A stretch of DNA of 25,887 nt from Pelargonium cotyledonis (taxonomy: Eukaryota; Streptophyta; Magnoliopsida; Geraniales; Geraniaceae). A model generated the notes under the pieces. It ran no database searches, was not told the DNA's origin, and was given only the letters and a program-made list of their open reading frames with translations. Position numbers and translations under genes: made by a program. This document shows positions 1 to 9,847 of the stretch, one piece after another. The number at the start of each line of letters is the position of its first letter. The first letter of the stretch is position 1. Location: positions 1 to 25,887 of the forward strand of contig JAYMTA010000628.1 in NCBI GenBank assembly GCA_036897625.1, written 5' to 3'.

Positions 1-20
1 ATATATATATATATAAATAC

Positions 21-2335
21 CTTGTTCAACGGTGAAAGATGCACCATTTGATCCTCTACCATTGATCAAAATTCCTTGGGGGAAGGGAAGTCTATGACCC
101 TTGTCCAATATGGCCTTCAATGTCTGAATCAACACAAAAGAGTTGAAATCAATATAATGGTTATTTGTTCATGTACATACTTGCTAAGGAAATAAAAATT
201 GTGCTGGTCACATACATTGTGGTTGTACTTGTACCAATCTCCAATGAGGACGCTGAAATCTCCCGCGGGCTCGGGAAATGGGACAGGGATTCGGGGCCTG
301 CTTAGGATCTTGATGGCCCCAAAGCCCCCGGCGGCCTTCTGGAAGCCTAGGGAAGGGAAGTAGTAAAAGCTTCCAATTTGATCCTTGACTTGCATAATGT
401 AAGTGAAGTTCTTGCCAGGAGGAATTGGGCATGTGGTTCCATATACCCCATCTTGATACGAGTTCCTCCTCTGTTGAACCCCATTCCTATGAAAAAAGAA
501 AATTATACATTATTTACGAAGGAGAGTAAAAAGTTTAAATAAGCGCAATGCGCACACAAATTCATTGTAACATATATAAATAACAATTATTTCGACTGAG
601 TATCAACCATAGCTTCAGAGTAAAATTCTTTGTCAATTGGTCTTCGTGTATATATAACTTGTTCATCAATATATGGACAACAAAAGTCAAAATGGTTCAC
701 GTGGTTGGAAAGGTTGTAATGTTTGACTTTGATTATAGAACACAATTAAGTACATTTAACACTAAGTGTGCAATGGAAAAAAGTGCATTGTGAAAAGGTA
801 GCTAGTGTACTTGCATAATGAACCAACCATAGTATTAGTAGTTGGCAAAGGAAAAGTGTATGGAGCCAAAATAGTGGTAGAGTGGATCCAAAAATAAACC
901 ATCACAGCATCTTGTGATATTGCAAATGTTAGGTCACTTGCCAGAATAAAATTAAAGTCATCAATAAAAATGGAAAAGTATAGCAAGATTTATGATCTCC
1001 ACAATAAATTGGCTTTATTGGCCAAGTGAGAAAAGATTTTGAACCCAACCACTCCACTTTAAAAAAAAAAAAAAAAAAAAAAGGGAATGGCAGTTTCTAC
1101 ATGACAAAACTAATGCATTTTCTTCAACTGTATTTTCTCACGCAACAAAATCACATGCAATGCAGTTTAAGAAAAAAAATGAAATAGCTGTTGTGATGTG
1201 CCATTTACTACAAAGACTTGAAACCAGAAGTCATGTCATGGACTTTAGAAAGTGGATTCAATTAGTGAATTCACAGGCTTTGATTGGTCTCAAATCTCAC
1301 AATCTCATGAGTTCATTTTCTCATATATTCCGTTGTTTTCCAAATCTTTGACAATTTCAATCCTAATTTAATCACCTTTGAAGGTCCCACCTCATAATCA
1401 TAATAGCACCATTATTCCAGTTCCAACCACAATTCTCAATAACATTCCTTCTTTTTAATTGTCAGAAATAAAATTATAGTTAAATAATGGATAATTATAA
1501 TCATAGTATTATTTATTTTCATTAATGCTAATTATTTTAAATTCAGAAATAATAAATATAATGACATTACATGTATCAAACTACAAATGAGGTTGCTTAT
1601 TAAACACATGAATGGAGGTGATGTAAATGGTGATCAATCCACTAGTAAATGAAGAGTATAATACACGTAAATAATGAGTGTTGGGCAGACGCATACACAA
1701 ACCAAACTGTTTTGTTAACACAAACACAAATTTTTTATTCAGGTCAATGATCTTAAAGTGCATAAAAATGAGTGAACGAATAATAAATCTTAAAATCAAA
1801 CGCTTTTGTTTTCATACAATGAAGAGATAATTACCATGAAATCAAGAATGGCTCGGGAAGGTCGTTGTGCACATTGATGATGAGATTGTCGTTAGTCACG
1901 GAGTATATCTCCGGCCCCGGGAACTGCCCATTTATAAGAATACCCTACAAATTAACAACAATACATTTAATTTAATTAAATACAACACGTCCATGATTCC
2001 ATACAATGTTGAACATACTAACAAAGAACACATATATATATATATGTATGTATATATATGGGTGCCCGAAATATCAGTTAAGAGTAAGAGAAACGAGATG
2101 AGTCTGGGTGGGGTGCTCCGCGAGCGTATATGAGTGCCGAGAGTCGCAACCAATAAATCAAGTATGAAGTTCTTTTTTTCTCATGCATACTAACCTGTTG
2201 ACGGACACCGAGCGGGTAAATGTCGCCGTAGCTAACTTTCCAGTCAAAGTAGCGGTAAGGATCCTCAGCTGCCACAGCGGAGAGGAGGACCACCAGCATT
2301 ACCGCCGCACAAACAATTACGTCATTACCGGCCAT
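21..2335 (-). CDS. SKS: SKU5-similar (SKS) multicopper-oxidase-like protein, 5' four exons, partial
   Basis: Exons on the minus strand are 2195-2335, 1835-1944, 216-486 and 21-123. Every junction is GT-AG and the phases join into one open frame of about 208 residues; the gene continues off the left edge. Residues 1-23 are a hydrophobic signal peptide (MAGNDVIVCAAVMLVVLLSA, then VAA), followed by EDPYRYFDWKVSYGDIYPLG, typical of mature SKS proteins. GILINGQFPGPEIYSV, WNGVQQRRNSYQDGVYGTT, QVKDQIGSFYYFPSLGF and the IPVPFPEPAGD region are hallmarks of the first two cupredoxin domains. The family is secreted, related to ascorbate oxidase but generally lacking most copper ligands, and affects cell-wall and directional growth (SKU5) or pollen. 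The sequence resembles the SKS5/6 (NTP303-like) branch more than SKU5 itself; that assignment is from memory of the family. Annotators often call such genes 'L-ascorbate oxidase homolog'. The start is the only ATG giving a signal peptide. Confidence 0.93.
487..1834 (-). other. Long intron 2 of the SKS gene
   Basis: This 1348-base intron separates exon 2 (ending at a TG split codon) from exon 3 (starting G-AAT-GGG). It is AT-rich, with a run of 22 A at 1061-1082 on the plus strand. Short frames inside it (for example 762-986 and 1160-1351) have no recognisable protein character. I see no embedded gene. Introns 1 (1945-2194) and 3 (124-215) are short; intron 1 contains a TA-rich microsatellite at 2031-2060. 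Confidence 0.8.
2031..2060. repeat. TA-type microsatellite in SKS intron 1
   Basis: An almost pure TA dinucleotide tract interrupted by two G. Similar tracts lie at 1-14 (in the intron after SKS exon 4) and 3367-3385. Confidence 0.85.
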
Positions 2336-2417
2336 TGTTGGTGTATATTTAGCTCAGACAACAAGGTGTTTCAAGAAAAAGGAAGAAGAAGGTGAGACAG
2401 AACTAAGCTTTTATCCT

Positions 2418-2424
2418 TTTTATA
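2418..2424 (-). promoter_or_regulatory. TATA box of the SKS gene
   Basis: The minus strand reads CCCTCTATAAAAAGG here, with TATAAAA 83 bases upstream of the SKS ATG. This fits a transcription start near 2390 and a 5' leader of about 55 bases. No other TATA match is as well placed. Confidence 0.6.
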
Positions 2425-5213
2425 GAGGGTTGTTGAAGGTAGAGATGAGAGAGAGAGGTTGTGATCAAAAGGTAAACAGAAGTTGCCATATTTAAAGTCT
2501 AGACCAGCTTAGCTGCATATATGGAACTGGAAGGATAGAAATCTACGCTTTCGCTAGCGGGACCGTGACTAGCGGGAGTGGGTCCACCCCCACTTGGTTG
2601 ACGCGTCTGATGTTGCCACGTGGACAGAAAAGGATGGGCGTAGGGTGTTGATGAGGAGGATATTGTAGAGGAGCGCCGCCGCGGAACAGAAGCGCGTAGC
2701 AGCATAAAACATAATGTTGTGTAGAGTGTGTTTAGTGTGTAGACTAATTAAGAAGTGGAAGTGGAAGTGGAAATGCAAGCTGTGACAAGGAGAGATAGGG
2801 AGGGAGAGAGTTCCCGTGATTTCTGACGCGACACACGCAATCTGCATGTTCTAATTGTTTTCTCACCTAACTCTTCCCATGCCACTATTTCTCTTCTCTC
2901 TCTATCTCCTCCTCTATTTAATATAGCTAGTAAGAAAGACCCACATAGATACTAGCTAGTAGAACAAAATACTATCAATATATCATAATATGGACTATTA
3001 ACTTTTTCGACATATTCAGCCGATCTGATTTGTATTGTATTTTATGAATGTAATAACGTAATTTACGTGTTTATTAATGAATTGACGCATGAATTAATTC
3101 TGATCCGCCTATTTTAACTCAGTCAATTTTAACACCATCTTCAAAATATTAAAATTTTAGAGCATTAATTGAGGATGGAGTTGGAGGCTTAGATTATCAC
3201 TCCTGAGTTTTCAAAGTCTACTCAAGTTAGCGCAATATTGTTAACAAAGATCCGGGTATGTACTTGAAAAACTTTCCTCAAACGTGGGACTAATTAGAGT
3301 CTCAACTAGGGAAATTTAAATTACACCTTGTTAAGAACGACCCTAGAGATCATTTCTAGAGAGGCAATATATATATATATATATAATGTGTGTGTTTGTA
3401 GGAATTCATTCCTCTTATTAAGGAGAAAGTATTTATGCATGGGCCAAACTTGGGAGTTACTCATGCTTTTACAAATTAAGATTTCTATTTGTTAGAGGGT
3501 CACGACTTTTGGGGAGTAAGGCCGCGACAATGTTTCAAAAGCGCAAGCTTTTACGCGCCTATTGAAGCAATGTTTTCGTTGACGCCACTCCATGGGTTTT
3601 TGATTACATGATCTCCTTTGTGCCTATTCAAAGTGAGGACCGTGAGGTTCTGGTGGAGGGTTGTGGCGACGTGGAGTAAGGTTGCGACAATGAGTCAAAT
3701 GTGAAATGTGCAAAATAGTTCGTGTCTATTTGAAGTGAGATTACGGTGGAGAACCTATGTGAATAAATTGTTTACACGCATAAAACAATAACATAATGCA
3801 TATATGAAATTTGCCTTTTCGGAAGAAGATTACGAATTGAATAAAGATAATGCGTGTAATTTTTTGTTTTCTGGTTTAGGAATATTTTGTGACCATACTT
3901 CTATTCTTACTTATGTGAAATTGATTTAGTTTTGATATTGGGTTCACACCGCTTCCCAAAATAATGAAATTTATTAATTTGGGGAAATTTTAATAATTAA
4001 TGGAATACTGTTACAAAAAAATAAATAATAAACAGAACAGTTTTTGGTCCGGTGTGGGTGATGTGGAAAGGTCTATGAGAAAAAAAAATCTCAGCCGACA
4101 ATAAATTAGTATAAGACATTTTGAGTCAAATGATTAATACTATTTTAAATTTTTTACGAGGTCTCAAGTTCGAGCAGATCTACGCTCATACCTGTCCCGT
4201 TATACTCATCGGGAAATACTAATAACCATATACTACAGAGCAGCAGTTTTGACAGAAAAAGCACAATTAAATATGGTGGATATATTGCTTTAAAAAAAGA
4301 AGAAAGATTGGGTGGATATAACATATTTCATATATACGGTGTTTGTCCGCGCACCAGCTATCACATGGCTGTTCGTGTAGTCAACAATGGTGTTTACTCA
4401 TTTTATTTCTATATTTTAAAATGGATCTATACTTTCTTCTTCTTTTTTTTTTTTTTGTGCTAAGCTGCAGGAGTATTTCTCTCCTATTAGCCCAAATAAA
4501 ACTTCACTCTAAACCGTAGGCAAAAATGTCCGAACCAGAGATCTCAAAGATTATACAAAGCGTATCAACCGCTTGATTTAACATGTTCAGTGATCTATAT
4601 TTTTTATTGCTCACAAACTGTTATCTTGAATATGTATCTTTCTTCCGGTTAAACTTTTGTTTCTGAATAAATTATGATACAACTTCAGTTATGCAATGCA
4701 TGATCATTGTCTTTAAGGAAAACCAATTTACTCTAATTACATATTTACACTAACACAGATCAACTGATGCTAGTTTAAACCTATGTTCTCAAGCAACCTT
4801 TTGTTCCTTATGCTATAGATTGTAATTATTCTCATTCTGTATAAATCTCAACAATTAAAAGATGTAAACAACATAAAACTGAATCAGCAATCACAGACAA
4901 TCCTCAATTGCTCATATATATCAGATTGTTCACGTATTTGACAAACCAAATAAAGAAGAAAAATACTAGTTCCATGTGAGGCTTCATTGAATCCATTTTC
5001 AACTAATCAGCAACTCAAACCATTCCACAGCTTGCACATTCAGCATTCCACAAGAACTTCTGGCAAAATCAAATCAGGTGTTGAATTATAGTTAACACAT
5101 TGACTAATAATTATATGCAACAAAAAAGAATTGCAGCCTAGGGAGAGCCTTTTAAATTATACTTTAACACAATGATTCAAATTTAATTACCTGGTAAATT
5201 TGGAGTGATGATA
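2425..5213. other. Intergenic region between SKS and NLR-1
   Basis: About 2.8 kb without a recognisable gene. The part near 2425-2960 is the SKS upstream region, with GA/CT-rich tracts (around 2445-2460 and 2890-2915). The frames at 2499-2847 are low-complexity (His/Phe repeats from a GGAAGT tract). There is an AT microsatellite at 3367-3385 and two related motifs (gtaaggccgcgacaatg near 3518 and gtaaggttgcgacaatg near 3678). A T-run lies at 4441-4456. From about 4857 rightward the DNA is repeated at 13466 onward and belongs to the NLR-1 duplication unit, probably its 3' flank. Confidence 0.6.
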
Positions 5214-8200
5214 TTAAAAGCTAAACCCATCTGCTGCTAGTTGTGTTTTGTAATGTGAATCCTTCCTTATTGGAACAAAGGGAGGGCGTTTTCCTTTCCA
5301 CTCTGACTCATCCTCCCACTGCAACGCATCCCACCACTGATTATCCCCTCTGATCACCTTCAAATGCCTACTAGAAACTTCTTTCATAGAAAGACTGAAG
5401 TTTTGGGCAATTAAAGATGCTCATTCGTTCTAAAAATGGTGCCATACGTAGTCCACTAGATATGCTCTCCAGTTTTGGTAGGTGATGAAGAGAGATATTT
5501 CTCAATAGTTCCATAAAATTTCTAGTCCTCAAGTATGAGACTTTATTTTCAGAATGAGTGTTCCAGGCTATTATGGTTGAGATGGCAGGGCAATCTTCTA
5601 CTGTGAGATCTTTCAAACGGGGCAGGGCATTCGCCAATCCAAGGGTGAAAATAACCCTTAGTTGTGGGCATCCATTTAGTGTCAATGACCTTAACTGGCG
5701 TAGATGATCGCGTCCTGTTGGACCCTTCCAAATGCTTTTTAGATTCTTCATTCTATAAATGGTGAGATGCTCCATCAAGGGAAGTGCAGGTCCTCCCTCC
5801 TTCATGAAGTTATCATCAATTTGTGAATCATCACCTTCACTATTTGTCGCGACCGGATCCAAACCATTTATAATCGTTTGAAGCTGATCACACTCAGTCA
5901 CTACAAGAGACCTTAGATTTTGCATGTTTTCTACTCCAAATGCAGAAACCTCAGTGATCGTAAAGTGGTGATTGAGGAAGAAAGAATCAATATAGTTGAG
6001 CGCGTTCTTAACATTAGCTGAGACAAGATTGGCGTTTGACTCCCTACCATTAACATATTTCAAGCATTTACTCCGACTTTCAAATTTACCTTCCACTCCA
6101 GGGGGAATCTGGGACATGATCCGCCTCTGATGACGGCCCAAAGTTAACCTAAAGTTTGTCAAAGATGGTACACTTATTGTCAATTCATCCAAAAGCTCAA
6201 CTTCTGGCAGATACATCTTGAGAGACTTCAACTCTTTTTGGTGAGTAAGTTCCCTGACAACAAGTTTTACTGTTTCCTCCCATCTCTTGTCAGCTGGATT
6301 GACCTCAATACTTAACTCCACCATCTTGGAGAGTTCTGATAGAACACCCTCTGGAATCATTGTATCTGACGGGTTACATTCTTCGCTACAATGCATATCT
6401 CCATAGAATGACACTCGCAAACAAGTCAACTTTGTTAAATAACGAATTGTCTCGGGCAAATGTAGGATGGCACTGCCTTCAAGATCAAGCTCCTCGAGAT
6501 TCTTGAGCTCTCCAATTTTAGATGGCAGCTCCATGAAGAGTTCGCAGCCTCGTAACAAGAACTTTGTAAGGCCTGACAATAATAGAAAAAATGATTTGGG
6601 CAAAGAACGGATGCTAGTATATGACAAATCCAAGATTTTCAGGTTCTTCATGTGTTGAAAGAATGAGGAAAGAACCGCTACGAGATCATTGTTGTTTTGT
6701 AAGAACAATCTTTCAAGCTTAGGGCAAGTTGGACTCTCTGGCAGTTCGGGTACACCACTTTTCTTTAGCTGAATCTCCTTGGCATTTGATTTCCCATCCA
6801 TTATCAGCTCACAAAAATCCCATAATGATGTTTTCACTAATCCTTTAAAGATTTCTTCATTTATATTGAGATTAAGTTCATCCCTCTCCAATAAAATAGC
6901 ATCAACAAGATTGTTAACAATGATTGGCCCATCTTCGTTTGTGATAACTAACCCGTTATGTAACTTCAATGGAAAACTAACTAATGAGTTTGGCAAACTT
7001 GGCTCGTTCCAAACATTGCACTTGTGTGCCACGAGATACCTTAAGTACTTTCGAACTTTGTAGCCCTTGCGTGCCAAAACAAACTTCAACGCATTGTTCA
7101 TGACAATGTCACTATCGTCTGCAGCTGGTGAGAGCATACTGTCAAGTGCAGTCTCCCATACATCAATATCAGCAATCCCTCTAAGGCCCTTGACAGTAAA
7201 ATGATGGCAGGTAAATAAGCAGAACATATTTTTACAAGACTAGCCGCAATGGATCTGATGGTGGGAGAAATGTGAATGGTTTGACCAACTTCTCTACTAA
7301 ACAAGAACCATGGCACTAAAAGATCCTCCATCTTAATCTTGACACTCGCTGACACAGTCCAGGGCGTAGTATCCTTCTTTGATCTTGTCGCAAACACAAC
7401 TTTAAAATTCAAGGGTTCCTTTGTTATTGTTAGAGGTTCGATCCTTTCATGAAGGCCATTGACAACCAACATAACCTTTTTCTTCCCCAGAATTGTTTCC
7501 AGCATTGATGTCCCTGTCAATCATCCATCTGTCATGAGACTTACTTGACGCGCAATATCATCCTGAATCTCAAGAATGGTCCAATCTTCTAAGACAGTAA
7601 CAGAGATGACAAGATCAAACGTTTCTCTTACGAGGACCGAATCCTTGAGTGCATCCACCACTTTGTTTGCTCCTTTGCCCGAAATTGCAATAATGTGAGT
7701 AACTTCCACTTTAAGCCATGAACTGACTTCGAGGATTGCCATGTCCATGGCAGATTCAAGGACTTCTCGCGGGACTTGCATGATTAGTTCAACCTTCATC
7801 ATGTAAGAGTGAAAATTCAGGAGAATCTACATCTACATACTCCCACATGAACTTCCTGGGATGCTGACTAATCACTTTGTCTTTCTCTGTAGACGAGGGA
7901 GGATCTACATGCTCTTGATGGGACATTATGATCCTCATGGTTTTAAAAGCTTGTTCTTGATCCACCAGAGAAAGTGCAGAAGTGCCCGGTTTTCCCCTTG
8001 ATCCACCAGGCTCATCATCATTCTTAAACTCATCATCCATTTTGGTGGACGTAGATAATACTGACCTATACATTCCACCGTTTTGTTTAGCTAATTATCA
8101 AGAAGAGAATCAACATAAATTTTATATATGTTTTGGGTCTCACATACTAAAATGTCAACCTAGTTATAAAAGTTTGATTTCCACTGTTATATTTACTTTC

Positions 8201-8789
8201 AGCACCCCCAATTTGGGACTTTATACCCCATTTTAACAATCTATATATAGAGGCCCTCATTAGTCCATGACCTGACGAAGACCGGAGACTGAACCTGTTT
8301 TACACCAAATTCAGTTTCAAAATTGAGGGAATTTTTTTCAAAAACTTAGAATTAGACTGAACTGTACTAGCGTGAAAAGAGCCGCTCAAGCTCAATTTGC
8401 TAAATATTCAGCTTGCGCTAGCTAACTGTAATCGAGCTTGAGCCGAAATCTGTAGGATTTGATGAATTGGTTCATTTATTATTTGTACATCAACCAACAT
8501 TTTCGGTGACATTTTACATATCAGAACAGTAAATAAATTGAACTGAGTTCGATCTCTGTTAATTTTCAACCAATAGAGCTCGGGCCAAGCTCAAACCAAA
8601 AGTCCTATAGCAAATCAATTTCAGATATGATTTCTTAGGTTGAACTTGCTTCAGAAACATACAAGGAAAAGAGTATATATGCAAGGAACTGCAAGTAAGT
8701 TGAGATCTAAAGAAGTAAGTACCTGTTGGTGTTGGGTATTAGAGACAAATAATTGGACCAATCATCATCATCATAGCCCTGATTAGAAT
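5214..8789 (-). pseudogene. NLR-1: degenerate NB-ARC/LRR resistance gene with several lesions
   Basis: The minus strand carries, in order: a small acidic exon (8723-8789); an intron (8066-8722); an N-terminal segment of about 130 residues without an obvious coiled coil; a P-loop region at ~7650-7690 (SGKGANKVVDAL); RNBS-A-like FDLVISVTVLEDWTILEI; kinase-2-like KVMLVVNGL; RNBS-B-like VVFATRSKK; a GLPL-like segment (YLPAIILLSRAL); then RGIADIDVWETALDSML, typical of CNLs; and LRRs in a 618-residue open frame (5371-7227) with repeats such as LKILDLSYTSIRSLPKSFF. The C-terminal IRGDNQWWDALQW, as in At4g27190/RPS2-type CNLs, is in another frame down to a stop at 5214-5216. Lesions: an extra C near 7795, an in-frame TGA at 7521-7523, a one-base loss near 7182, and an extra base near 5380 that makes TAG at 5371-5373. 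Walker A and kinase 2 are degenerate and no MHD motif is visible. No intact full-length product is possible as read, though the LRR half stays open. Confidence 0.85.
8723..8789 (-). other. Small acidic upstream exon of NLR-1
   Basis: 67 bases with a TTTTCAG acceptor and a CAG/GTACTTAC donor. It reads ..SNQGYDDDDWSNYLSLIPNTN.., and its split codon (AG + G) joins in phase to the next exon at 8065 (acceptor TATAG), giving R-S-V-L-S-T-S-T-K-M-D-D-E. The NLR-3 copy has the same exon borders at 15060-15119, but seven bases shorter and with a stop. The exon has no start codon in frame, so either another exon lies upstream in 8790-9360 or translation starts at the ATG ending at 8040. Splicing is inferred, not observed. 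Confidence 0.55.
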
Positions 8790-9847
8790 CTGAAAATAAT
8801 ACAATGATAAATCAGGAAGCTTTATCTCCAATTTACAACCAAAAAAAAAAGTGATTAGAGGTTATAGTGTATACATACCAGTGGAAAGAAACCTGGGTAA
8901 AAAAAAAAAAAAAGAAAAAAAAAAGAAACCTGGGTGGGCTGATCCTCCATTTCCAAAAACAAAAAAACCAAGCTAAACTCTTGAGATGGACAACACATGA
9001 TGGACTCCTCTTAACATTTTTATATTTACAATATTATTTTATAATATTTGCAATAAAAAACACATATCCATTACATTAGTAACTAGACTCTGGTGAAGGA
9101 TAATATAAATATATATACATACAAGAGTTGACTGTGAATTTAGTAAGACTGTGTTGCCATGTGAGTATCTCTAGCTGTCCATATTCTGCAGATGAATTCT
9201 TGGGAAACCATAGCAATACCATTAGGCAATAGCTTGATTTTTGGAGTCGCAGGTCGGCATGTACGTTGCTCACTCCGATCAATCAGCCGGAAAATTAAAA
9301 CCACCACGTAAATTTTCTGTCCGATCTATCAGGAGAACCATCCTGTTCATTTATACACAAGTGTTAATTTGTGTTAATTTAGACCTATAATTTTTGAATT
9401 CTTGGGTGTTTCATGAGACAATTTGGCGAATATAGTGTCTGTATCTCATTTTCATTGCCTACAAACTGTTTGTTGTGTGGTTCTTAAGCATGTAATTTGG
9501 GTTAATTTAGACATATTATGTGCTGGTATTGCAAAACTTGCTTCTCAATAAGGAAACAATAAGTTATGGGATCACTGGCAACAACACTAATTAACACTCT
9601 CTATATACCTAGGTGTTAATTTGTGTTAATTTAGACATATAATTTTTGAATTCTTGGGTGTTTAATGACGAATGTAGTCTCTGTATCTCATTATTATTGC
9701 TTACAAACTGTTTGTTGTGTGGTTCATAAGCATGTTTATGAGCTGCTATTGCAAACTTGTTTCTCAATAAAAAAACAATAAGTTATGGGACACTAATTAT
9801 CATTCTCTATATGAACAGGTTTAATTATCTAGGTTTCAAATCTTTCC
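8790..9847. other. Shared upstream region of the head-to-head pair NLR-1 / NLR-2
   Basis: About 1.06 kb between the NLR-1 small exon and the NLR-2 start. It contains an A-rich tract (8899-8924) flanked on both sides by gaaacctgggt, a region 9076-9300 with no convincing exon, and the tandem duplication listed separately. The pair is divergent, so the regulatory DNA for both genes should lie here. CTCTATAT sequences near 9599 and 9804 are the closest TATA-like candidates for NLR-2; acceptor-like CAG and TAG sites just before 9848 would also allow a 5'-leader intron. Confidence 0.5.
9361..9820 (+). repeat. Tandem direct duplication of ~250 bp upstream of NLR-2
   Basis: Unit A (9361-9612) and unit B (9613-9820) both start with gtgttaatttgtgttaat and go on with aatttttgaattcttgggtg, tacaaactgtttgttgtgtg and aaacaataagttatggga. 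They end in cactaatta.. then a CTCTATAT motif. The offset is 252 bases. Unit B lacks two short stretches of A. The last base of unit B is about 28 bases before the NLR-2 ATG. Confidence 0.9.

Noticed and set aside
2499-2847. Overlapping minus-strand frames upstream of SKS
   Set aside because: His/Phe and Ser repeats come from simple-sequence DNA (gtggaagtggaa); no family resemblance and no supporting splice or promoter signals.
3505-3740. Related motifs gtaaggccgcgacaatg and gtaaggttgcgacaatg
   Set aside because: About 17 bases with two mismatches and little flanking similarity; too weak to call a repeat family.
4141-4200. tRNA-like B-box (aagttcgagcagatc) suggesting a SINE
   Set aside because: No convincing A-box at the right spacing, no poly-A or target duplication seen.
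9076-9282. Minus-strand frame that could be a 5' exon of NLR-1
   Set aside because: There is a GTATGTAT donor-like end but the protein has no recognisable character, the frame relation to the 8789 exon is unproven, and the NLR-3 block lacks this region for comparison.
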